Shown here: one piece after another, positions 1 through 10,999 of the stretch
Layout: every line of letters begins with the position of its first letter
Position numbering within the stretch: position 1 is the first letter of the stretch
Assembly (NCBI GenBank): GCA_000733355.1
Contig: JNVV01000082.1
Location: 1-59,459, forward strand
DNA from: Falciphora oryzae
Taxonomy: Eukaryota > Ascomycota > Sordariomycetes > Magnaporthales > Magnaporthaceae
DNA: 59,459 nucleotides
Direction: 5' to 3'
Translations under genes and position numbers: made by a program
The notes under the pieces: generated by a model
The model's database searches: none
Seen by the model: the letters and a program-made list of their open reading frames with translations, nothing else
What the model was told of the DNA's origin: nothing

Positions 1-257
1 CTTCCCCTCGACTGGCAATAGGCACCCGCATACCTTTGCCAGCCATTCTCTGCTCTTTTGGCCCAGTTGCGTTGCCGACGTCGTTGTTAAAAGGAGTCGG
101 AGAACGCGGGTTAGACAAAGCCAAATGGCCTGTTAGACCCTGTTGTGCTGCCGGCTCATTTTTAGTGGCACCACTACCAAAATGGCCGGGATTCCTTAGC
201 GGCCACTAACAGTGGGTCCGACAGGAAAATTTTTCGGGGGGAAGGTGCACGGGTTAA
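1..257 (-). mobile_element. LINE-alpha 5' segment, fragment cut by window edge
   Basis: Read on the minus strand, this stretch starts at the C-rich run near 245 and matches the plus-strand segment 58880-59121 almost base for base. It follows directly after the CT-rich tail of another LINE copy (258-278, minus strand). I read it as the 5' end of a LINE unit lying downstream of an earlier unit in the same orientation. No domain is visible; it would be 5' UTR or the very start of ORF1. Confidence 0.55.
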
Positions 258-600
258 AGAGAGAGAGAAAGAGAGAGTATATTTAACGTCGTTCTAGTCG
301 GGATTTACTAGTCCCTGCCTCCCAGGGGGCATACGACGTGCTAGCGCTACCTAAGCTTGACACTAGGCTACATGTTGCTATCGAGGCGGCTAACAAAATC
401 AAACCAAAGGGCAAGCCTAAAGCACACGGTGTTCGGGCCGCATTCCGGCGCTCCTTATTGGTGAGCGGGCAATCGGCAAAAGGGGCGAATAACCGCCAGG
501 GCGCTGTAAGCGCTGCTATTGGTGGTAGTAAAAGCTATCGGCCGGCAAAGTGCCGGTAAAAAAATAAAGCCGGGTGTAGCGGAAAGGACCTCGGGTCCCC
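258..600 (-). mobile_element. LINE-alpha 3' UTR with (CT)n tail
   Basis: On the minus strand this matches the 3' UTR found after ORF2 at 4530-4916 and 58480-58857, including the blocks around the GC-rich start near 600 and the conserved block just before the tail. It ends in an imperfect GA/CT microsatellite (258-278). No ORF2 precedes it here, so the copy is truncated or internally deleted. Confidence 0.7.
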
Positions 601-879
601 CCCTGGGCCCGGCCAAAAAAAGAAAGTTCGGGGGCTGGAAGGCCTAATTCCAACCCTATGTGCTCCTTATGTGTTTTTCTGCGTATCGAACGATAGGCTG
701 CGCGGCTTGCCAGCGTAGTGTACGGCGATTCGTACAACTTCACGGTTGGCAAATAAAGCCGCACGAAGATCTTGCGCGTACGATGCCACCTATACTTCAA
801 TATAGTCACCGCGTGGCAACAAACAAAGGCGCAAGCGTTAAACCAATCTTGCGCGTGCGTGCTTAAACAAAAGCTTAAG
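601..879. other. No gene recognised
   Basis: About 280 bases between the LINE-alpha 3' UTR fragment and its 5' segment. A short motif resembling atcttgcgcgtgcg recurs loosely near 771, 846 and 887. Apart from that I see no coding sequence or element end. It may be deleted LINE interior. Confidence 0.3.
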
Positions 880-945
880 CAGGCCAATCTTACGCTATGC
901 GTATCGTTAGGATGCGGTCGACTAAGGAAAAGTCGCGTGTATATA

Positions 946-1017
946 CGACCGAAAAATCGCGTATGTATACGACCGAAAGGTCGCGTGTGTGTACGACCGA
1001 AAGGTCGCGTATGTAGC
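946..1017. repeat. 24-bp minisatellite with a hairpin in each unit
   Basis: Three units start at 946, 970 and 994. Each contains the inverted motif cgaccgaaaggtcg, a 5-bp stem with a GAAA loop (the first unit is mutated in one arm). The same array in opposite orientation is at 59331-59427. It belongs to the 5' segment of LINE-alpha. Confidence 0.7.
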
Positions 1018-1271
1018 GGGGGACGGCGGCGGCCGGGCCGGCTATTCGTCCAATATGTTCTAACTGCTTTCCGGCCTACAATCTTCTTATGCGTTCGAAT
1101 CGTTCGGCTCGGTACGCGAAGCGAAAGCGAAAAGGAAGTCGAAAGGCGGTTTAGTAATGCGCGGAAGTTGGAGCGCCCGATTGTTGAAGATTCCGGCGCG
1201 CGCGAAGCGCGCCCTGGGCGATAGGGTGCAGGCCTTCCCTTCGATTAGCAATAGGCACCCGCATACCTTTG

Positions 1272-1566
1272 TGTAACAAGGGGTTAAAGACGGCTTGGAG
1301 AAAGAATCTCTAGATTGCAGATAATCTTTCTATGGGCTTAAGAGATGCTTGAGGAGGAAGGAATCTTTCGTGAAGGACATAGGAGATGGCAGGGTTTATA
1401 TAGACCCTTTGTGATCCGTGCGAAGTATCGAGTACATGATTCACACTGCCTTCCGACCTTTACCGCTTGGCCTTAGGGCCGTTGACCGCTTATGCGGGTC
1501 TTCGACCCTCCGTGAGGCCGACTCGTGATGCCGACTAGTTAGGTCCACGGGTTTTTCCGTGTGACA
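1272..1566 (-). mobile_element. Solo LTR, Gypsy-A family
   Basis: A 295-bp LTR beginning TGTAACAAGG and ending GTGACA on the plus strand, flanked by the perfect 5-bp duplication ctttg (1267-1271 and 1567-1571). It resembles the LTRs of Gypsy-A (22349-22633, 42187-42471) in reverse orientation, with a diverged central part. No internal region remains, so it arose by LTR-LTR recombination. Confidence 0.9.
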
Positions 1567-1778
1567 CTTTGCCAGCCATTTTCTGCTTTTTTGGCCCAGT
1601 TGCGTTGCCGACGTCGTTGTTGAAAGGAGTTGGAGAACGCGGGTTAAACAAAGCCAAATGGCCTGTTAGACCCTGTTATGCTGCCGGCTTATTTTTGGTG
1701 GCACTATTACCAAAATGGCCGGGATTCCTTAGCGGCTACTAACAGTGGGTCCGATAGGAAAATTTTTCGGGGGGAAGG

Positions 1779-3546
1779 TAACAATGTTAATGGAAAGCGA
1801 CGAAAGCCGGGTAATTCTTACCCTTCAAGCTTTGCAATTTAACCCAAAACTAAACGTGCGGGAAGCTGCAAAAATCTACTCGGTCGCGAAATCGACTTTA
1901 ACGCGTCGAAAGCGCGGCTAACCTGCTCGACGCGATACAATGCCCAAAACACGGAAATTAACGGAATCCGAAAAAGAGGCGCTTGTTAAATACATATTTA
2001 AGCTGGATTCCCGAGCATTTCCTCCCCGGCCTTTTGGTGTTAAAGCTATGGCCAACCGGCTGCTTGCCGAGCGCAACGCGGGCACCGTTAGCAAGTGCTG
2101 GGTTAACAGGTTCGTCAAACGCCGCCCGGAGCTCGGCACGCGCTGGATTCGAAAGTACGATTACCAAAGGGCCAAATGCAAAAATCCCAAGCTCGTTTCT
2201 ACGTAATTCGACCTTATGCGGACCACTGTAGCCAAATATAGCATCCTGGATAACGATATTTATAACTTCGACGAAACCGGTTTCCTTATAGGCATAATCG
2301 CCGCCGTTATGGTTATTACAACATCGGAAGGCCGCGGCAACGCAAAGCTGGTCCAGCCTGGCAACCGGGAATGGGCTACAATCATTTAAAGGGTTAACTG
2401 TTGCGGTTAGGCGGTCCCCTTTTTTATTATCGTTAAAAGGTAATACCATTTAGCTAATTGGTACTCGGAAACCGACTTTCCACGCAATTAGGTTATCGCA
2501 ACAAATTCCAACAGGTGGATTACGAACGAGCTCGGCCTGGAATGGATCTACCATTTCGATAAACACATTGCATCGCGTACGAAAGGCACACATCGTTTGT
2601 TAGTATTAGACGGCCACGAAAGCCACCACTCGACGGATTTCGAGCTCTATTGCCAAAAACACAACATCATTACGCTTTGCATATTTCCGCATTCGTTTTA
2701 CTTCCTTTAGCCGCTTAACGTTAAATGCTTTAGCCTAATAAAAAAAGCGTACGGTTGATAAATCGAAAACCTAATAAAATCGCACGTTAATTACGTAACC
2801 AAAGTCGAGTTCCTTTCGGCGTTTAAAACGGCATTCTTTAACTCCATAACTAAAAAAAACATCCAAAAAGGCTTCCGAGGGGCTGGCCTTGCTCCTTTTA
2901 ATCCGGATTCGGTTTTGGAAAAGCTGGATGTGAGGCTACGGACTCCAACTCCCCTAAAGACGCCCCTAAACGACCCCGAACTTTGGACCTCCAAAACGCC
3001 CCGAACGGCCAAAGAAGCAACTTCGCAATCCGAACACATCAAAACTCGGATCTCCAATTACCAAAGCAGCTTTCCGATATCCATGCTAGCGGCTGTGGAC
3101 CAGTTTGCGAAAAGGGCCAAAGCAATCATGCATCGGGTTAACCTTTTGGAGGAAAAGTGCTTTAAGCTACGAAAAGCGAACGAAGCACTAAGCAAACGCC
3201 GGAGGGCCAAAAAAACACGTGTCCGACTTGGAGGGTCACTTACCATCGAAAAGGTACGAAATGTTCTGGACTAATAGGAGCTGGATGGATAGCTATAGCA
3301 AAAAATGCGCGATTATGGGGATTAAAAAAGGAGGGCGACGACGACTCGTCGGCGATATAGCACGTGCGGCAAAACCGGATATAATGCGCGCACTTGTTAG
3401 GAAAAAGTAAAAATGTCCGATGTATATAGTTCCGAATAGTTTGAATGGATTTCTGGCGTTGTTGGGTTGGCATGCGAGTTAATTGTCCGGAGGTCGGGGT
3501 GTCGTGGCCCATTTGCTAATATGGCCCACTTATTGATAAACTACGT
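1779..3546 (+). mobile_element. Pogo/Fot1-like DNA transposon P1, 5'-truncated
   Basis: The right end carries a terminal inverted repeat ending ctacgt followed by TA (3547-3548). The left end is missing: homology starts a few bases before the transposase start codon, where the sequence joins LINE-alpha. Intact relatives in this window are 1860-1862 bp and have about 98 bp before the start codon, so roughly that much is lost. Confidence 0.85.
1784..3439 (+). pseudogene. DDE transposase with C-terminal zinc knuckle (P1)
   Basis: Cut-and-paste transposase of the pogo/Fot1 type. From ATG 1784 to TAG 3437-3439 the frame is 1656 bases, exactly as in the other four copies. The N-terminal third has a psq-like helix-turn-helix followed by a CENP-B-like DNA-binding region (the PRPFGVKAMANRLL stretch). 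The catalytic triad falls at 2270 (FDETGF, Asp kept), 2609 (LDGHE, Asp kept) and 2717 (Asn). A CCHC knuckle lies at about 3359-3397; its first Cys is Tyr and its His (3380) is Tyr. Several in-frame TAA/TAG stops make it dead. The fold assignment rests on motifs and order. Confidence 0.85.
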
Positions 3547-3602
3547 TAGTAATAATAATTTTATATTGGAATATGGGAAAAGGAAATGGAAAAAAATATA
3601 TA

Positions 3603-3757
3603 ACGTAGTTTATTAGCGAGTGGCGCATATTAGCGAGTGGCGCACCCACACCCGACCTTCAGTCAATTGACGCGCATGCCAACCCAACAACGCCAGGAAT
3701 TTATTCAAACTATTCGGAATTGTATACATCGGACATCTTTACTTCCTCCTAACAGGT
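3603..3757 (-). mobile_element. Terminal fragment of a pogo/Fot1-like transposon
   Basis: Begins after TA at 3601-3602 with an end beginning acgtagtttattagcgag and matches the first 155 bp of P3 at 33785 (TIR plus the end of the transposase frame, minus orientation). It breaks off inside the zinc-knuckle region, where LINE-alpha ORF2 begins. Confidence 0.8.
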
Positions 3758-4450
3758 GGCCTCCGCAAAGCTGTTCAGAGCTTTTGTAACTGCACTTTCC
3801 ACCTGTGCCTCAACAACACTTCGGCGGCTAACGGCTTCCTAAGTACGGCCCCCGACAGCTCACAAGGGGCCTTTAAAGAAGTCCATTACTTTATAAATAA
3901 ATACCGGGTACACGTCCGTTGGTCCCCGGGCCATACGGGAATCCCCGGTAACGAAGAGGCCGATACCGAAGCAAAGCTGGGATCGGCGTTGCCGATACCC
4001 CAACTCTCCAAGCCAACGGTGGCCGGAGTAAAGGCTTTAGCTTGGAAGATGGCCCGGGATGCCCGAACCGCCTGGTTTGAAAACAACCTACCGGACTGGT
4101 ACAAAGCTATAGGCCTCCCGCCGGCACCACGGCCTGCACCCGAAGCTTTGCAGCTGCACCGGAAGGTGTTACAGCGGCTAATAGCCGCACGCACGGGGCA
4201 CGGGGATTTCGACTGGTACCACCGAAAGTTCCAGCACGAAAACGACAACCCGTGCCGGTGCGGAAGAAATAAGTCCCTTTCCCACCCTGTATACTGCAGG
4301 CTGGCTAGGGCGGCAGAAAACAAGTGGCCCACAACGGACCCTTCCCCGGCTTTTGATAGGCCCGGATATTGGAAACGGCTATTGCAAAAGCCTTTCTTTT
4401 TTGCTTCGTTCGTCGAAACTACCAACTATTACACTATCGCTGGGCGATAG
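3758..4450 (+). pseudogene. LINE-alpha ORF2 C-terminus (end of RNase H, zinc motif)
   Basis: Open frame ending at TAG 4448-4450, colinear with 57700-58390. It holds the end of an RNase H domain (WSPGHTGIPGNEEADTEAK) and a C-terminal Cys/His cluster (CRCGRNKSLSHPVYC, near 4252-4296), as in Tad/I-type non-LTR retrotransposons. The 5' part is absent, replaced by the transposon fragment ending at 3757. Fewer stops than in the other copies suggests a relatively young or lightly mutated piece. Confidence 0.85.
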
Positions 4451-4916
4451 TAACAGGGCTTAAATAGCCCGCATATAACCTATTTTTCTTTTTCCTCTGC
4501 ACTTTTCACTTTTCCTTTGTACTATTTGGACTAACAGTAGGCTCGTTAGTCCCTTGCACCTCCGGCCGGGCCCAGGGGAGGTCCCGAGGACCCCCCCGCC
4601 CAACCCGGCCTTGCCCCCCTTTTCCGGCACACCCGCCGGCCGATAGCACCACTACCAACAGCAGCGCTTACAGCGCCCCGGCGTTTATTCGCCCTTTTGC
4701 CGATTGCCCGCTCACTAACAAGGAGCGCCGGAATGCGGCCCGAACTCCGTGTGCCTTGGGCTTGCCCTTTGGTTTCATCTGTTAGCCGCCTCGATAGCAA
4801 CACATAGCCTAGTGTTAAGCTTAGGTAGCGCTAGCACGTCGTATGCCCCCTGGGAGGCAGGGACTGGTAGATCCCGACTTACCGACGTTAAATAGACTCT
4901 CTCTCTCTCTCTCTCT
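4451..4916 (+). mobile_element. LINE-alpha 3' UTR and (CT)10 tail
   Basis: Follows ORF2 directly and ends in ten CT repeats at 4897-4916. The same UTR is found at 258-600 (minus), 49766-49975 plus 56643-56814, and 58391-58857. No poly(A) tail is seen; the microsatellite takes its place at the 3' end. Confidence 0.8.
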
Positions 4917-4921
4917 TTATC

Positions 4922-6198
4922 CGCGTCCTCCGTAGGTTTACGGCGGAGGACGACCTACAGGAGGACCCGTTGCAGCAAGGGGCCCCCCAAGGGACCGCAC
5001 AACTCCCGTGGGACTCCTACGTCCCCTTGGAGGAATGCCGGAAGTGCACTGTTGGCACGGCAAACACGGCCCCGGGCGTCGACTCCTTATCGGTTAGGCT
5101 GCTTACAGCGGCATGGCCGGCAATAGGGGAATACGTTAGGGCCCTTTTCGAAGCATGCCTTAGGGCCGGGCACCACCCGAGCCCTTTCCGCACCGCGGAG
5201 GTGGTAATGCTAAAAAAGCCGAATAAAGAGGATATGACGGACCCGAAGTCCTACCGCCCGATAGCCCTGCTCCCGTGTTTAGGGAAGGGGTTAGAGCGTT
5301 TGGTAGCTTCGCGGATGGCATCCCTCGCGTTGCAGCACGGGCTAATAGCCCCGCAACACGCCGGGGCTACCCCCAAAAAGGCCGCCACCGATTTAACGGC
5401 GTGCGTGGCCCATGAGGTGGAACGGGCTTTCCAAAAAGGCAAAACGGCCGCCTTCGTCACTATGGACGTACAAGGGGCTTTCGACGCCGTACTCCGCCGG
5501 AGGCTTCTCCGGAGGCTATTGGACCAAGGGTGGGACCCAATGCTCGTACGATGGGTATCATCCTTCGCAGGAAACAGGGTGGTTAATGTGCGTTTGGAAA
5601 ACGCTACGGCACCCCCTTTTTCCCCGGACTGCGGGCTACCCTAAGGGTTACCGGCATCACCGGTCCTGTTTATGCTTTATATGGCCGAAATCCTACCCAA
5701 AGCAAAAGCGGTCAGGTACGGATATGCGGACGATATAGGCATTTGCGTAACGGGAGGCACCCCGGAGGAGTGCTCCCGCAAAGCAGGGGCTACGGTGACG
5801 GAAATCCTTCGTTGGGGAAGGGCTAACAAAGTGGCTTTCGACCCGGGGAAGTGCGAGCTTATGCATTTTTCTAGGCGGAGAAACCCCACAACTCCGGCGG
5901 TTACGGCGGAAGGCCTTACCATACAACAAGCTACAGGAGCTTTACGGCGGTTAGGGGTCCTTTTCGACCAACGGCTTAATTTTGGCCCTTACGTCGACCA
6001 TAGGGTTGCAAAAGCCCAAAGCGTTGCGAACCACCTCCGGGGGCTTACGAACTCGATAAGGGGGATACCGGCGCACTCGGTCCACAAAGCCGTTATAACG
6101 GTTATAATCCCTACGGCTTTATACGGGGTTAAAGTGTGGTATAGGGGCAAGACTAAACCACACCCGTATAAGCCGGCACATCAACAAAGCACCCGGCA
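4922..6198 (+). pseudogene. LINE-alpha reverse transcriptase, 5'- and 3'-truncated
   Basis: Starts within a few bases of the (CT)10 tail of the preceding copy. One reading frame from 4922 encodes a non-LTR reverse transcriptase: finger motif with KSYRPIALL near 5250, the FVTMDVQGAFD motif A near 5460, and the catalytic YADD near 5726. The only internal stop is TAA at 5642-5644, where related enzymes have Gln in the LPQGSP-type motif, so it looks like CAA to TAA. Homology to the copy at 56816 ends near 6198, where unrelated sequence follows. Confidence 0.85.
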
Positions 6199-6649
6199 AA
6201 TAGTCTCAAAGGCCCAAACTCAAAGCCCACAAAAAGGGAACCCACCTTCAGTAAGCGACCCACCTCCGGTAGGTTGTGGCTCACGATGTGGCTCACGCTC
6301 GAGTTACTGGTCCGTGCAAATATACTGTAGGGCTGGGGTCTTTTTGTGGTTTAAATCTGAGATCGCATGGTAATTTTCGGGCTTACACTTTAAAATCGCC
6401 CACACAATATAAAAATCCCACAAACTTCACTCCAAAATCTCGCCATTCGACCCAATTCATCTGGGCTCAAAAATAAAACGTTGGGGGTAAGCTTAATATT
6501 CTATATCCAATAATATTTTTTTATATTCGGTATTCGGATTAAAAATAGGTTTGCTGATCAAGGAGGAGCAATTTCTTACACCTTGGGAATAGCTTCACCC
6601 AGCTACCCCCATATCAAATCGACCACCAAATCTAATACCGGCTCCAAAT
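6199..6649. other. Spacer upstream of helicase remnant; 18-bp palindrome
   Basis: No coding sequence recognised. A perfect palindrome ggctccaaatttggagcc lies at 6640-6657, overlapping the start of the helicase frame. The stretch 6480-6560 is AT-rich. It could hold the helicase promoter. Confidence 0.3.
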
Positions 6650-8990
6650 TTGGAGCCGAATATAGCTGGGCTAATGGCTCGCGCCCCCCGTGTTGCGTTT
6701 TTGCTCTCTGCCATCGCTGGCAGCAAAAATCTGGCTGGAAAGCAGGTTCAAACCGTGCCTTTCCGTCAGGTTATTTCGGAATTATATAAGTATTCCGCAT
6801 ACGCAAACGATCTCGATATACAAAAACAGTTTATAAAAGCTATTACTACGTCTCTCCTTAACCAGGAAACGCCAGCAAGCCAGGAACCCCGTTATCCTAA
6901 ACCCGATCAAATCGAATGCATCCGGCGTATTATCTACCAACTAGGAAATACGATACTCATTGCTAAAACTGGATACGGCAAAAGCATCGTATTCCAAGCA
7001 GTGTTTGTTATTAAAAACAGGCATATTACTATCCAAATCATCCCCCTAAGCAAACTAGGGGAAAAACAAACCGAAATGGTTGCCAAATTCCCTTTTGCCA
7101 ACCCCATCCTTATTAACCAAACCACACGCAAAGTACTCCTTTACGCGGTCAAATTAATGGAAATAATAAATACTAATAACTATATAAATAATAAAATGCC
7201 AATATCTAAAACGCATAAAAAGCTACGCAATACACCCACATCCTCTTAAGTCCGGAACAAGCCACAAATGCGCGGTTTTTCGCTCTCCTCCGCCATACTA
7301 AATTTAACCAGCACATTACGTTCATTACCATCGACGAACTCCATACGGTCTATTAATAAAAAGAATTCCGCACTTTTTACCCCAATCTTCACCTAATCCG
7401 GTCTGCTATCCCCATATCTATTCCCTTTTTTAAATGTACTGCCACTTTAACCGCAAAAGCAAAAGCCTTCGTATTATCTCATACCGGCTTCCGGCAGCTC
7501 GGCCCAAACGTGCACCAGCTCCGGATTATACGTACGTCTATCGACCGGCCAAATATCACCATCGTCCTCCAAACGTTAACAAGGAAAAAACTGCAAAAAG
7601 ATCACAATCCACTGCTGTTTCTTCTCGCTAACGTCCAACCGGACACACCTCTTCAATCTATTCCCAAAACCATCATCTATATAAACAACAAATCGGAGCT
7701 CGTCAACGCTCGTCACTTACTCCTCCATTACCTAACGTCGAAAAGGGTTGATAAAAATACCGCTACCCGCACTATTATAACCTACCATTCCCTAACACCA
7801 TTAACGGACCAGCGCATCATCTACAACATATTCCGGCGCACCGACTTTACGATTCGATTTATTTTAGCTACTGTATCGCTAGGTATAGGTATGGATATTC
7901 CAAATGTAATGCGCGTGGTATAGTTTAAAGCACCGATCTCATTGGATGTAGCGGATCTGGTCCAACGGTTCGGCAAAGCGTCCCGGTCCGCTATAAGGCA
8001 AAGCATAGCCTATTTTTTTGCCCCCTATTAGTATTTCGACACCATAGGGACCAATGTCCCTAAACCAGTTAAACCCAAACGTAGTTTGAAAAAAACTTAT
8101 ATTTTTACGGTATCTAGCAATTTGCGGTTTGGAACAGCCGCTTCCGGTGCGTCCACAAAAGCAAACGATTTTCAACTGTTAGGGTCAGACTATTCTCAAG
8201 CCCGGTTCTCCATTCTTAACGTAAAATCCAATATAGCCGGCAGCCAAATGATATCGGTAACTGGCAGCGAATTCGACCTGGAATTGGGTATCTTTTCCGG
8301 GAAATAATACGAGAAATGGACAAACGACGACATCCGCTAACGCGGAAAATTTCAAAAAGCGCATCCCGAAATATACGAATTCGCTAATGCCAAATGCTTT
8401 AAGCAAACGACACTCGACCTGCTGCAAAAAGTAAATCCTTCGTCAATCGAGCATACTAAATGCTACAACGTATGCTACCATAAGTTCGGGCAACTTCTTT
8501 TAACGGTGGTCGAAAAATCGAAAAATCCTACTATACGCGCACGTACGATAAAATGGTTCATTTACCAAAAGTTAATAAAATATGCGTCCTACCTTACCAC
8601 ATACGTTATTAGCCCCAACGAGTGGCAATGGCTTGATTTACCTAGCGAGTGGATATTAAAGCCCGAAATTGCGGTACAGCTTTCGCTCGACCTCAAATCA
8701 ACCGATAAGCTCATCCAAAACGTTAACGACCTGTGCCGGCGGGTAAAGGCTATCAGCCAAAGTGCATGCAAGTATTAGCTCGTTCCATACGGCCAGCTAT
8801 TAGTGCAAAAATGCGAGGACATTAAAGCTAGGGGCATAGCAGCATACTATACGTAAAGGGAAAAAAATAAAGCCAACCGTAAGGCCAAAGCGTCCCAGCC
8901 TGCTAGTGCTGGTTTAAACGGGCGAAGGAAACAGAACATAAGGGCATTTGGAGTTTTTAAGCAGTTAACCCCGCCGAAAAGACGATAACG
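6650..8990 (+). pseudogene. RecQ-type superfamily 2 helicase, broken
   Basis: Helicase motifs appear in order: Walker A (AKTGYGKS, 6962-6985), motif II DELH (7333-7344), a TATLT-like motif III near 7441, motif V (LGIGMDIP near 7880) and motif VI (QRFGKASR, 7963-7986). A Cys-rich stretch near 8465 (CYNVC) follows, as in RecQ-like proteins. The first part is in one frame to about 7230 and the rest in another, so there is a frameshift near 7150-7235, plus several TAA/TAG stops. Fungal genomes often carry multicopy, often subtelomeric RecQ-like genes; whether this is one cannot be told from the window. Confidence 0.75.
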
Positions 8991-9900
8991 GGTGCAATGG
9001 GCCGACGGAGGATACTAGGGGGGTTTTTATTTAACGTTGCGGAACTCCGGGATAAACCCAGCATTTACGCCTCAGCCCCGCTATCGTCGTCGTCCCCTAA
9101 AAAATATTCACGCTCGCCTTCCCTATTTTCGATAACCAAATCGGCTATTCCCTTTTTTGCTACTGCCAAACCCTGCTAATAATATACGTCGATAAGCCGG
9201 ACAATGGTTCGATTAAACGTATCCAATTTGCCATTAAGCATATGCTTCATTCCCTTTTGGAAAAGCGGCGGGGCATCGAATTTGGCGTTTTGATTCACTT
9301 TATCGTACCTGCTCCCATTCCCGTTATTAACAAACAGGCAAGCATATTGCAGGACGTTTTGTTTGGTCGATGCCACTATTGTAACAAGGGGTCAAAGACG
9401 GCTTGGAGAAAGAATCTCTAGATTGCAGATAATCTTTCTAAGGGCTCAAGAGATGCTTGAGGAGGAAGGAATCTCTCGTGAAGGACATAGGAGATGGCAG
9501 GGTTTATATAGACCCTTTGTGATCCGTGCGAAGTATCGAGTACATGATTCACACTGCCTTCCGACCTTCACCGCTTGGCCTCGGGGCCGTTGACCGCCTA
9601 TGCGGGTCTTCAAACCTCCGTGAGGCCGACTCGTGATGCCGACTAGTTGGGTCCACGGGTTTTTCCGTGTGACAACTATATATCGAGCATTATTGTATTA
9701 GCCAAACTCTGTTTCCAATACCTTCCGAATAACTGCTCCTATCGGTCCGAAAGCGGCACAGTCTTTAAAAGTAGCCTACATATTATAGGTAAAGTTTTTA
9801 TTAGTTTGGATATCAAGCGAAAATGCTTCGTTAAAGTGTTTAATAGCAAAATCGATAAGTTTAAACCCGTTGCCGGCTGTAGTACAACGGACGAAACCTA
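8991..9900 (-). pseudogene. Unrecognised degraded coding sequence
   Basis: A minus-strand frame from about 9900 to 9050 reads as a coherent, charged protein containing GNGSRYDK near 9320 and an acidic tail near 9080. Removing the solo LTR 9380-9674 and one 5-bp duplicate keeps the reading frame. It converges on the helicase remnant. I do not recognise the family; it may belong with the helicase or be a separate element. Confidence 0.4.
9380..9674 (-). mobile_element. Solo LTR, Gypsy-A family
   Basis: 295 bp, TGTAACAAGG to GTGACA, with perfect duplication actat at 9375-9379 and 9675-9679. Near-identical to the solo LTR at 1272-1566; the differences I noticed are transitions. Confidence 0.9.
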
Positions 9901-10239
9901 ACCGAAAGATACCCGTGCGAAGCGGCTCGTTTATAACTTTTGGATGCAAAAGCTAAACCAAATACAGCATTTCTAGCCCATAATTTTTAGCTTTGCATCC
10001 GTAAAAAAAAAATATAAAAAAAAGGATATGCTATTAAAGGACGCCGAAATCTCCCCGGCGTACAGCTTCGTTAATAATCCAAAGGAGTTGTATAATTTGG
10101 AGGTACCGACATTGTAACCGGAAAGGGATATTAATAAATCCAGGTGTATTTAGGTACAAACCAGCAATAGTACGTTGAGAAAATGCGTTAATATGTACTT
10201 TGGCTAATGTTTGGTCCATATAATTTGGGGGCGCCGCAA

Positions 10240-10990
10240 CAAATGCATCCTTTACCGCAAAAGGGGTAAAGCTTTAACTTTTGGGAAGTTTGTCGTCCTA
10301 TTGCAGTACGTATATAACTATAGCGAGAACGCGTGCGCGGTAAGCGTCCTAAAGCAATCGAATCGTATAGTAAAACTTTAGCTTAGCAACCGAAAGTTTT
10401 TAAGTGCGACCCAAGCCCAATACGTCGGCTTTAACTAAAGGAAAAAATTCCTTCCAAATATAATAAATAAAATTGTACTAAACGTAAAAAAATGCCGGGA
10501 TAGGAAGCATCTATTACTTACGGTCGAAAGGTATCGTGCATTCGAACTAAGCAAATTAAACATACCTAATAAAGGACGTAGTTTTCTAATCGCCATACAG
10601 AAGGAAAAGTACGTTATCGTAATCGAAAATGTCCGGTTTAAGGCCGAACAATCCTTGGAATAGTTTTTCGTATATCTGAAGGACGCCGCCAAACTCCCTT
10701 TCGTTTTCCATAATAGCAGGGGTTTAGATAATATAGGACTCTAGCGTAATAACGCAGGCAACTTCGGGGAACTAACGGTTTGGGAAATAAAAAGGGAGCT
10801 TCCTTCTAAAAAAATAATGCATCGTTTTATAACGGAAAAAAAAATCGGAACATTGCGTCATAATTTAAAGTAATGCGGATATATACGGCCCCAAAAGCCA
10901 TTTGTCGTTAAACGGTACAGTTGCATACCATTAAAACTGGGTGTAGCGGACGATGTTAGGGTTCCCGATAGCGAAGCAAATGGTATATAG
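10240..10990 (+). pseudogene. Possible degraded coding sequence
   Basis: One plus-strand frame across 10440-10900 is rich in charged residues (for example FELSKLNIPNKGRSF near 10540) and is broken mainly by TAG and TAA. Composition favours this strand over the antisense, but I cannot assign a family. Upstream to 9901 neither strand gives a convincing frame. Confidence 0.25.
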
Positions 10991-10999
10991 ATTTATTTA

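Larger units (their letters stand above)
880..1778 (-). mobile_element. LINE-alpha 5' segment, interrupted by a solo LTR
   Basis: The minus-strand sequence from 1778 down to about 880 matches plus-strand 58880-59459, including the minisatellite and the GC-rich block near 1200. A solo LTR (1272-1566) interrupts it; removing the LTR and one 5-base duplicate restores the sequence seen uninterrupted near position 33. The C-rich 5' end at 1778 abuts the truncated start of transposon P1. With the 3' UTR at 258-600 this is a short LINE derivative lacking ORF2. Confidence 0.6.

Noticed and set aside
946..1017. CRISPR-like array
   Set aside because: Units are contiguous minisatellite repeats without unique spacers, in a eukaryotic LINE. 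The 29-bp array at 50253 is rejected for the same reason.
8991..9375. Continuation of the helicase on the plus strand
   Set aside because: The plus frame loses coherence after about 8980, while the minus frame reads well and is restored by removing the solo LTR.
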